Assembly (NCBI GenBank): GCA_947095535.1
Contig: OX352772.1
Span: 33,685,445 to 33,749,444, forward strand
Origin: Poecilobothrus nobilitatus
Lineage: Eukaryota; Arthropoda; Insecta; Diptera; Dolichopodidae
DNA length: 64,000 nt
Direction: 5' to 3'
In this document: one piece after another, positions 7,552-15,690 of the stretch
Layout: every line of letters begins with the position of its first letter
Numbering within the stretch: the stretch's first letter is position 1
Translations under genes and position numbers: made by a program
The notes under the pieces: model-generated
Database searches by the model: none
Told to the model about the DNA's origin: nothing
Seen by the model: the letters and a program-made list of their open reading frames with translations, nothing else

Positions 7552-8217
7552 TTAATGAATTTCCATTTGATATGTCGCATCCTGCTTGATTGTTCGTAAA
7601 TCAATTACAGTGAAATCAGATTTATATTCTGTATCCACCATCATAATTTTTTCTGCCTCTCCATCACCTGTAATTCTTTCAACCAATATTTCTCGATATT
7701 CATGACACTGAATTTTGAGATACTTTTTAATAAAAATGCTTTCATCTTCGCATCTCACAGTGAGTTTTTGATTCTCACCAAAATTCAATACAAAATGTCT
7801 ATAAAATATATGTTCACTATTTATTATTCCGCCAATGTTCTGTTCTTTTAAAACTAACTCATTTCTAAAAGCTTTAATAGCATCATCAATAGACATATAT
7901 TGTGGTACTGAATCAGCTTTATCTCCCAACAATTGATCATCTGCTTGCAAAGTAGTTAATGGTTGTATTGTAGTTGTTGTTGTAATTTCATTAGTATTTG
8001 TTTCTGAGGAAATTACATGTTTTAAAAACTGAACTGATAAATTTACTTTAACAGTTTCATTATTTGGAAGTAATATATTAAAATATGTGCTCCCAAAAGC
8101 TGATTCATCCAATCTAATATTAGAAGTTGGAGCTGAATTTGCTTGAATAGTAAACAAGCAAAATATTAAAATTAAAAATGATTTCATTGTCACAATAAAA
8201 GTTTGATCTATCTTCAT
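7552..8217 (-). CDS. Secreted protein of unknown function in Polinton accessory arm
   Basis: The second methionine (residue 11) starts a textbook signal peptide: MK followed by a 12-residue hydrophobic core (FLILIFCLFTI) and a likely cleavage after NSA. It is probably the true start; the upstream ten residues would weaken the signal. The rest (about 190 aa) is soluble, with a Thr-rich linker around residues 74-90, a single predicted region rich in beta strands at the C terminus, and one CEDE/CHEY cysteine pair. There is no second membrane segment. It converges with the integrase gene. It is not a core Polinton gene and I do not recognise it; an extracellular or virion-surface role is possible. 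Confidence 0.6.
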   Translation of the reverse strand: MKIDQTFIVTMKSFLILIFCLFTIQANSAPTSNIRLDESAFGSTYFNILLPNNETVKVNLSVQFLKHVISSETNTNEITTTTTIQPLTTLQADDQLLGDKADSVPQYMSIDDAIKAFRNELVLKEQNIGGIINSEHIFYRHFVLNFGENQKLTVRCEDESIFIKKYLKIQCHEYREILVERITGDGEAEKIMMVDTEYKSDFTVIDLRTIKQDATYQMEIH

Positions 8218-8273
8218 TCAAGGTTCACGCAGTAATGTACGATTGGAAATTATAATTATATAAGTTATACTTT

Positions 8274-9002
8274 TTATTTTCTAGAAAGTTCTTTATTATA
8301 TACAAACTTTACTTGACTTATAATAGAACACACATATATAAAGAGTGATAAATATCTATCTCTTCCATCTGAATAAGCTTCCATATAATCTAAATATTCC
8401 TCTTTTAAATTTTCAAGTAATTTTCTAAAATTAGTTAACATGTCACCAATTTTTGATTTTTTATTTTTTTCATTATATTTATTTTCTATTGAATATATAA
8501 ATACAATTCCTTCATCGATTCGTTTCCTTATCATCGACTTTTTCAATTCATTCTGATTTTCTTCATATTCATTTCTTGTCAGTGATAATGCATCAATATT
8601 TTCAGTAATTCCTTTATTCTTACCAGCTGGCAAAACATTTGAAATATTCTTTTCAATCATCTCCCAATCATCTTCTTCAGAAAATGGACAATCAGCATTA
8701 AAATGATTAGGTGCTTGCTTTTTTTTATTTGTTAAACCTCTTATTTTACCAATAATAGAGATATCACCACCATATACTTCTATTTTTATATGTTGCCAAT
8801 CCAAAGGAGATAATTCGAATTGGTTATTAAATGATTCACCATTTCTAATTTTAAATAAACAAATTTTTTCACCACCTTCTGGAGTTATATATACCTCCAA
8901 AAAATCGTGAAATATTCTCCAATTAATTATTTTAATTGAAGCCCATTTCTGACCACAAATACAATATTTATACCCATGTAAAATATTATCAGCCCAAAAC
9001 AT
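8274..9002 (-). CDS. Unknown 242-aa protein in Polinton accessory arm
   Basis: An intact frame beginning MFWADNILHGYKYCICGQKW. The first ~100 residues are mixed and beta-prone with aromatic residues; residues about 125-240 are highly charged and helical. No signal peptide, no catalytic motif recognised. A CICG pair near residue 15 and a single Cys near 105 do not make a clear zinc site. It lies head to tail with the secreted protein gene (56 bases apart), suggesting one minus-strand transcription unit with the LITAF gene upstream. Confidence 0.55.
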   Translation of the reverse strand: MFWADNILHGYKYCICGQKWASIKIINWRIFHDFLEVYITPEGGEKICLFKIRNGESFNNQFELSPLDWQHIKIEVYGGDISIIGKIRGLTNKKKQAPNHFNADCPFSEEDDWEMIEKNISNVLPAGKNKGITENIDALSLTRNEYEENQNELKKSMIRKRIDEGIVFIYSIENKYNEKNKKSKIGDMLTNFRKLLENLKEEYLDYMEAYSDGRDRYLSLFIYVCSIISQVKFVYNKELSRK

Positions 9003-9124
9003 TATGATGCTTATACTTAATAGTCTAATCAGATTATGTTATATTTTATGTTAGAATTAGTCTTTTATAGAATTTTGAGTATCATATTATTATTAGAAAA
9101 AAATATATATATATTTTAAATTAT

Positions 9125-9484
9125 TTATTTATTATAAACACCTAAATAATTGTTACATTTCGGACAATAATGATTTACATTTTTCATGTTATCAGTACAA
9201 TATGGAATGCAACAACAACACCATAATCCTATCAAACACATTAGTAGAGCTGCAATATGAGTTTTGTTAGCATTTTCATATTCAACTCTCGTTACATTTC
9301 TTTCACCACAATTGAAACATACTGTTACTTGAGGGCAAGGTCCAAATGGTACTTTAAATGCTTGTTGAAGAAAAACAGCTGAAGGAATTTGACTTTGGCT
9401 TGTGTTATATGATAATGAACCCATGACTGTTTTTGTTAGACTAAGTACATCAAAAATAAAAAAATCTTCTCTGGGTAAGAGCAT
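9125..9484 (-). CDS. LITAF-domain protein captured by the Polinton
   Basis: The C-terminal half is a LITAF (LPS-induced TNF factor-like) domain: Cys56-x2-Cys59, a hydrophobic in-plane membrane segment at about residues 77-95 (GLWCCCCIPYC), and the closing His105-x-Cys107-Pro-x-Cys110 motif that completes the zinc site. Cellular family members are endosome/lysosome membrane-associated adaptors. Methionine 21 (base 9424), which begins a Ser/Gln-rich cytosolic-type N terminus, is a likelier start than methionine 1. The domain is widespread in insects and has been reported in some large DNA viruses, so capture from a host is the simplest explanation. Intact frame. Confidence 0.88.
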   Translation of the reverse strand: MLLPREDFFIFDVLSLTKTVMGSLSYNTSQSQIPSAVFLQQAFKVPFGPCPQVTVCFNCGERNVTRVEYENANKTHIAALLMCLIGLWCCCCIPYCTDNMKNVNHYCPKCNNYLGVYNK

Positions 9485-9639
9485 AGAATTGAGATCGAAC
9501 CATCGAACCTTATATTAATAAACTTATCTAATAGATTTTGTCTACGCCCTAGCACTCCTACCCACAGAAGATTTAGTTAACTCTTGCTATTTTCATATTT
9601 TGTTTCTAAATTAACTGTTTAATTAGTTTTAACCAAACA

Positions 9640-9936
9640 ATGGAGTTCGCAAGAACAATTTTTACCTTTAATAAATTTTTTCTAGAAAATAAAAAACACT
9701 TTATAAAGAAATATATACGAGAAATGCAATATCATATCAAATTTCTGAGGAATTATGCTGAGTCAACATTAATTCAATTTAATTCACTCAAAGAAGATCA
9801 AGATGATAAATGGACGGATTTGGTTACACACAATTCAACCAAATTTTTTAAAATATCTTTATTACGATTAGCTAAAATCATAAAGAAATTTAAAGAAAAT
9901 AATTATAAATATCGGAAAACTTTAAAAAATAAATAA
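9640..9936 (+). CDS. Small basic helical protein at the Polinton right arm
   Basis: A 98-aa Lys/Phe-rich ORF with two hydrophobic-helical stretches and no Cys. It points rightward, divergent from the LITAF gene, with a 155-bp intergenic region. An AATAAA overlaps the end of the reading frame near 9931. No family recognised; treated as a probable gene because the context is good and the frame starts in an ACAATGG context. Confidence 0.4.
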   Translation: MEFARTIFTFNKFFLENKKHFIKKYIREMQYHIKFLRNYAESTLIQFNSLKEDQDDKWTDLVTHNSTKFFKISLLRLAKIIKKFKENNYKYRKTLKNK

Positions 9937-9984
9937 AAACTTTATAATAATATATTTTGTTTTTTTCTTTTTAAATTAACAATA

Positions 9985-10430
9985 GGAATCCCCTCAAAAA
10001 GTACGATAATTTTTTTATTATTTTAGGAAACCTCGTAACGTCATTTTTAAACTAATTTTTCGTTTTTTTCTTGTATATTAGTCTAGAAATTCTCTGACGT
10101 CATTTTTAGTTTTTTTAATTTTTATCTCAATTTTTTTTGTTATTGTTTTTTGTTTTGTTTTTCTCTGTCATATAAGAAATGTGTTTTACCGACGGCAAAA
10201 CATTAAAAATTAAAAAAATGTATGAAAAAAAATATATTAAAAAATTCCTCATTTTTTAAAAACTAATCCTTATCAGCATTATTACTAACAACAATGGGAA
10301 TCTTCTGACGTAATCTTGCTTTTAATTAAAGCCCGCGTTCTAAATTTCTTATTATTTCATTCATCATATAATTTTTGGTTTTTTTCTTGTATATATTTTA
10401 TTCTAGAAATTCCCTGACGTCATTTCAGAT
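9985..10430. repeat. Imperfect direct repeats with TGACGTCA cores at Polinton right flank
   Basis: Two related segments, about 9985-10110 and 10293-10430, share GGAATC near the start, a TTTTTTCTTGTATAT run and TCTAGAAATT followed by CCTGACGTCATTT-type ends. The palindrome TGACGTCA occurs at 10095-10102 and 10415-10422, with one-base variants at 10036-10043 and 10306-10313. The spacing is near 310-320 bases. They probably belong to the Polinton terminal region and could be promoter or replication-origin sites bound by CREB/ATF-type factors. Confidence 0.6.
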
Positions 10431-12196
10431 TTTTATTTTATAATTTAAATAATTTTAATTATGACTTGTAGTATTCAAACTAACAGATTCAAAAATAACT
10501 GTCAATTTATTCAATCTTAATTGCATAACTTTAGGAGGATTTACTTCACACCAAAGTCACAAACCTCATTCTTTTTATTTTAGACCAAAGTCACAAACCC
10601 TAGTACTAAAAGAGTAGTGAAAGAGATAGAAAACATTCCGCCATAAGAACACATAGGAGTGAAAGAGATAGCGGTCAAAAAAGTGGTCCAGAACCAGCAT
10701 AGCTATACTACTGACCTGCAGGTTATTCTCGGCAATAATATTAATCAATATTTAACTGAAAGAATTAACTTTTCTAGGTGCAGATTCATTAATACCAATA
10801 TTGCCGTATTCTTTGGAAGATTTATCGGATGTGAATAAAAAAAATCGTTAACAGAAATAAAATTCAAGGTAATTTGAACATAATATATGTAAGTATGTTA
10901 AATTATTTAACTTAATAAATATTCTGTAAATATGTTATTGCAAATACAAAATATAATTTTGATATTCTAATAAACACCTGCAAATATTTTAAAAAGTTGT
11001 TTTTAATGCAACATGAATTTAGTATAAATTAACTACATTATCCAATAATAATTTAATTAAAAATAAGTGCGTCATGTCTAAAACTTATTCAATAGAACCT
11101 TTTGAATACCTAATTGGAAAATGTGAAGTTTTCAAATTAGAGACAAAGTTGGATTTATTCCAACCAATTAATTTATAACAATTACCATGTAACCAAGTGG
11201 ACAAGACGAGTGCACCGCCAGAGCCCAGGACTAAGCCGGCAGAGCTATGGCCCACAGCGCTAGAGGTCTGGCAATCTAATGGCAATGAAGAGGAGAGACC
11301 GTTTAATGAAATAATATACAATGTAATATACAATTAAACCTAAAACTTTGTAATATAATCGAAAAAATAAATGAACTTGTGATATGAATATATGAATGTA
11401 GAAATAGTGAATAAATGAATATATAAATAATTTTTTTTAGATTATTACTTTTTCCACTTAGGTTTCCTATATAAACTACAGCTCGTATGTTTTAGCTTTT
11501 TGGTCTTATACCAAATTAAATAAATTAAAAAATAAATAAAACATATAAAAATTTAAATATTGTTTTTTCTATTTATTTTTTTAAAATTTTCAGGTTTCTT
11601 TCTTTTTACAGCTTGTCTCTTTAGTTTTATGTAAGAAAATTAATGAAAATAAAATCACTTAAAATTTTACAGGTTTCTTTTTACTTCTATTTCAAACATA
11701 GTTTAAATTTTTCGAAAATATCACATTTTAAAATTTGAGCTTTAATAGTTTCCATTTAATGTTTATTTGCTTAAAGGTCAAGTGGTTAATGCAGAACAAG
11801 TAAGTGCAATTGATGTTATTGTGATAGTATAGTAACATAGATTATTATAAATAATAAGAATTTAAAAAGTTTTTATTAGTACAATAATTTATTAGTAAAA
11901 TAAATTTAAGAACAGGTGTAGGAAAATAAGATGTTGTTTTTTGTATTATTAAAATGTTAGTTTGAAAGCTTTTTTCTTGGTAGTAAATTTGAAGATCAAC
12001 TGATTAAACAAGAAAAAAATTAAAATGGAGGAAAAAACTGGTGTGAAAATATGGCATTATAAAACTTAAAGGCGTAAGACGCCAGTTTTTTATATGAAAA
12101 AAATTATTGTTTGTTGTTAAAAAGGTAATTGAAATAACGGAATGAAAATATATATTATGTAATTGAATGAAGGGTATTATGGATTTGAATTTAGGT
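10431..12196. other. Non-coding AT-rich flank with short repeats and one GC-rich patch
   Basis: No convincing gene. Short direct repeats occur: ACCAAAGTCACAAACC at 10550-10565 and 10584-10599, and AGTGAAAGAGATA at 10616-10628 and 10658-10670. A GC-rich patch at about 11191-11310 stands out from its surroundings and is open on both strands: a plus-strand frame ends with TAA near 11335, and an 82-codon minus-strand frame covers 11085-11333. Neither is recognised. The rest is low-complexity AT. Confidence 0.5.
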
Positions 12197-12242
12197 TTAC
12201 ACCATTTTATTTTTCGAAAATTGGAAAAATAAAATGGTGTAA
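12197..12242. repeat. Perfect 19-bp hairpin
   Basis: Arms at 12197-12215 and 12224-12242 are perfect inverted copies with an 8-base loop. The structure ends 23 bases left of the terminal inverted repeat of the neighbouring DNA transposon. It could be a remnant foldback element or a cruciform-prone site. Confidence 0.75.
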
Positions 12243-12875
12243 CCCAGAGTAAACTAATAATAATACTGCCGTGTTAATTCAAGTGGCCGTATCTACACTT
12301 TTTTCATATTTCGACCTAAGGACATTTATAACATCATGAAGGTATTTTCTATCTATAATTTTCACGAGAAAATCGTATCTCGTATTTTTAATAGTCAAAT
12401 TCGCTTATTAAAATAGACGTAACTACTAAAAACATCCTCTATCTTAAGAAGTATGACGTATCTGCATAATGTTAAGACAAAAGACGTATCTACAAATTTC
12501 TTTTAAGATACGGCGTTTTTTATTAACATTACATTATACAAAAATTTCTAAATATTTGCCGTATATTTCGAATTTAAAGTAAAAACTGTGCAATGCACAT
12601 GTTTTGATCTATTTTTCTTAAAAATTATTTTCCGTTAAATTTTAAAAAATTACATTATTTAATATATAATAGAAAAATAAAGCAGTAGGCTTTGTTTTAA
12701 CATATTTTTGTTTAAATATTGAGAAATGCATTGACAATTATATTAATATGTTATGTTTAGTTTGAAAAGTGGCGTAGGTTAAATGGTGTAGTTTAAAATT
12801 GTTTGGAATTTAAAATCTATGAAATAAATTATTTACATAAGTAATATACAAAATATTAAAAAAAAAAAGAAAATA

Positions 12876-14855
12876 ATGGAATTAAGCAGAGGAAAAAAAA
12901 TGATTACCTTGGCATTAAATAAACGATTTCGTGAAAAAATTGAGTCCATTAAATTAGCCGAAAAAAACAACAAACAGAAAAAAAAATTTAAATTAAGAAT
13001 AATATTGATAAAGATTATGCACCATCGTCAAGTTATGATGAAAATATTGAAGCTGATAATGTGTTGACAGTAACTGTTGATGGTAGTAATGGTGAAAGTT
13101 TTGAAGCTGACAATGTGTTGATGGCAACTGTTGAGAATAATAATTACAAAAGTGTTGCAGCTGACAATGTGATGACGGTAACTGTTGGGGGTAATAATGA
13201 TATAAATGTTGCAGCTGATAATGTGATGGCGGTAAATGTTGAAAGTAATAAGGATGAAACTGTTGCAGCTAACAAGAGAACCAACATATTTCCATCAAAA
13301 TCAAGTAATAATGTTAATAGCAACCCAACGGAAATAGTATTTGATAAAGACCTTACAAAATAAGGGAATCCTAGGCGAAGAAAAAGATATGATGTACCTT
13401 TAGAAGAAAGAAACAAACTAAAAGAAGAGAGTCTTAAAAATAAACATTCTATTAAGCAACCATGTAGTAACAAATGCTCATTTAAATGCAATTTAAAAAT
13501 TTCAAGTGAAGAAAGAGAAATTTTATACAGTCAATTCTGGGAAAGTTCTACAGAAAATAGAAAAATTTTTTCTTTCATTCCATGCAAAAAACCATAGTAC
13601 AAAGAAAAACGAAAGGTGCATCTTCACGCCGCCAATTTACTATTAAACATAACTTCAAAGATCGCAATGGCATTCAACAGAGTGTTTGCAAAAGATTTTT
13701 TCTTGGTACTTTAGGTTACGAGGTTTCAAATGATAGGGCCTTAAGAGCAGCTTTAAGAACTGTAGGTCAAGAAAATAGTAGAAAATCACGCCAGGAAATA
13801 CTGCATATGGTCAAAACAGATCAATCAATAAAGACATTACAAGAAAAAAGATTGAAGAGCATGTTGAAACTTTTAGACCAGTCATTTCACATTACAGGAG
13901 GGCACATGCACCAAATAAACGATATTTACCCACTGATGTTACAATTAAACTCATATTTGATAATTTCGTAAAACAAAATCCGTCAATGACTTTATCTTAT
14001 TACACATATAGGAGCGTTGTTGCAGATATGAACATTTCTTTTGTGAAATTGGGTCACGAGGAGTGCTCAGTTTGTGAATCTTTCGAACTGTTTATTAAAA
14101 ACAAAAATATCGATAAAGATAATTTACCTGAATCATGCGAAATTTGTCGAAACTGGAAAATTCATAATAACAAATATAAAACTGCTAGAATGAAATATCA
14201 AAATGACGCTGCGTTAAATGACAATAATTTAGCAGTGTTCTCTGCAGATCTCCAAAAGGTATACATATATTATTTTCGTATTAGTATTTTATTTTAAATT
14301 TTACACAAACACTTTTTTGCATAGGTAATTATGCTACCTCGGTTAAATTAGTTTAAGGAAGTCATATTTACCCATCGTATAATCGCATTTAACGAGTCAT
14401 TTGTACCCGTTGGAAAAGCATCAAATTTTAAACCACATGCCGTAATATGGCATGATAGTATTTCTGGGCGACGAAAGGAAGATATAATTAGTACATTTCA
14501 TCAATTTTTTAAAATTAATCGCGATTATAAAAGAATTATAATTTGGCTAGATAACTGTACTTCCCAAAATAAAAACTGGACGCTTTTTACCTTCTTTGTG
14601 TTCATTATAAACTCAACACAAGTATCCGCCGATTCTAAATTAGAATTAAAATATTTCGAACCGGGTCATACTTTCATGAGTGCAGATTCATTTCACCATC
14701 AAAAACCATTAGAAAAACCACGTGGTATACCAACCAAAAAAAAACAAGATATTTTAAATAAATTAGGAAAGATTATTCCTGAAAACCGAATTCAATTTTG
14801 GAGAGATTTACCCACAAGTGATGAATCTATAACAAGTGATAATGGCTCCGATTGA
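12876..14855 (+). pseudogene. Broken transposase of the 33-bp-TIR element (DLQK / DNC-QNKN family)
   Basis: Coding similarity runs through several frames. The N-terminal part starts at 12876 and shifts frame in a poly-A tract near 12978-12990. It then runs through a tandem repeat to a stop at 13361-13363, continues in the same frame to about 13590, and shifts again to 13582-13971 (a VCKRFFLGTLG motif) and then 13986-14258. A GT-AG intron is likely at about 14259-14324, after which the frame holds one TAG near 14350. The last part has IIIWLDNCTSQNKNW and FEPGHTFMSADSFHHQ and ends at 14855. Conserved acidic residues in SADLQK, WLDNC and the GHTFMSAD segment are candidate catalytic sites. This pattern is common in insect ORFs of a poorly described transposase family. 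The copy is dead. Confidence 0.75.
13045..13275 (+). repeat. About four copies of a ~22-codon tandem repeat inside a transposase N terminus
   Basis: Units of about 63-66 bases encode variants of AADNVMTVTVGGNN with intervening acidic/Asn residues. Length stays near a multiple of three, so the repeat was amplified while the frame was coding. Confidence 0.75.
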
Positions 14856-15295
14856 AATGTTACTGTACTTATATTTTATTTTTACATTATATATATTTAA
14901 GTTTATTTTTATGATTATTTTTGTTTTCGATTAAATTTTACTTTGTAAGTTATAATGAAATACTTTTTATGTTATAAAATATGTTGAATACAATATTAAA
15001 AATTAAAAAAAAATCTTTTATATTATTGGTTTTTTTGTTACTCAAAAAAGACGTAACTGCAAGATAAAATGAATATATGTTAGTGCAAAATGACGTATCT
15101 GCCAAAAAGCTATTTTAAATTATATATCGAAAAGAATCTATTAATTAACAAATATTTTGACAAGAAGAATAATTTATGTTGTTGATATGAAAAAAATTTG
15201 GAGAAAAACAAAAAAGTTACAAGTAAAAACATAAAAATGCATTTAACTCAAAACTAGTTGCAGTGTAGATACGGCTACTTGAATTAACACGGCAG

Positions 15296-15690
15296 AATAA
15301 TAAATAAAAGAATAAAAGAAAAATAAAATTAAGTACTTAATTTTTCATTGTCTGGTTCGATTGTCGATTGTCTGATTCACTGTAAGGAAACAGAATACCG
15401 TACATTTTTATATTATTTTAGTGTATAGTGCTTTTGAAAGATTATTTACGTTATAATGATTATGAACACTTTTTTAATTTTTATGCGCCTAAACAATTTG
15501 CTCTGTGGACGGATATAAACGTTTCCTTCCATTAGCTTACGGCTAAATTAATATTAAGTTCTCAGATAAATTTCTATACAATTACACTAATGTGATATTT
15601 CCTACAGAAGTTCAAAGAAATCTTTTAACAGGTCCAAAAATGTCTTATGTCATTAGAAAAGAAATAAGTATAAATTCCCACTATTATTAA
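15296..15690. other. Short non-coding spacer between two DNA transposons
   Basis: AT-rich with no ORF of note. It ends in the TTAA target site (15687-15690) of the first piggyBac. Confidence 0.6.

Larger units (their letters stand above)
1..10430. mobile_element. Polinton/Maverick (virus-like DNA transposon), left end outside window
   Basis: The set of hexon-like capsid protein, penton-like protein, adenain-type protease, FtsK/HerA-like packaging ATPase and retroviral-type integrase, all within 10 kb, defines a Polinton. Genes are packed with short gaps and point in both directions from a 55-bp divergent promoter at 3697-3751. The protein-primed DNA polymerase B expected of the family is not present and should lie left of base 1. 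The right boundary is not proven: the last ORF ends at 9936 and repeated non-coding DNA continues to about 10430. All recognisable genes are open, so this copy looks young. The terminal inverted repeat cannot be seen because only one end is in view. Confidence 0.93.
12266..15295 (+). mobile_element. 3,030-bp DNA transposon with 33-bp terminal inverted repeats
   Basis: Bases 12266-12298 and 15263-15295 are inverted copies of each other with a single mismatch, beginning CTGCCGTGTTAATTC. Both are flanked by AATAATA (12259-12265 and 15296-15302), a likely 7-bp target duplication, though the flanks are low-complexity. Inside both ends the motif GACGTATCTGC/GACGTAACTGC recurs (about 12418, 12458, 12483, 15049, 15090), related to the CCGTATCTACAC end of the inverted repeat, as expected for transposase-binding sites. 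The interior encodes a broken transposase. I cannot name the superfamily with confidence. Confidence 0.85.

Noticed and set aside
12068..12095. GGCGTAAGACGCC followed by T-run, looking like a bacterial terminator
   Set aside because: The surroundings are eukaryotic transposons; a 5-bp stem with a T-run is expected by chance in AT-rich DNA.
13144..13491. 115-codon minus-strand Leu/Ser-rich frame
   Set aside because: Complement of the tandem-repeat coding region of the transposase.
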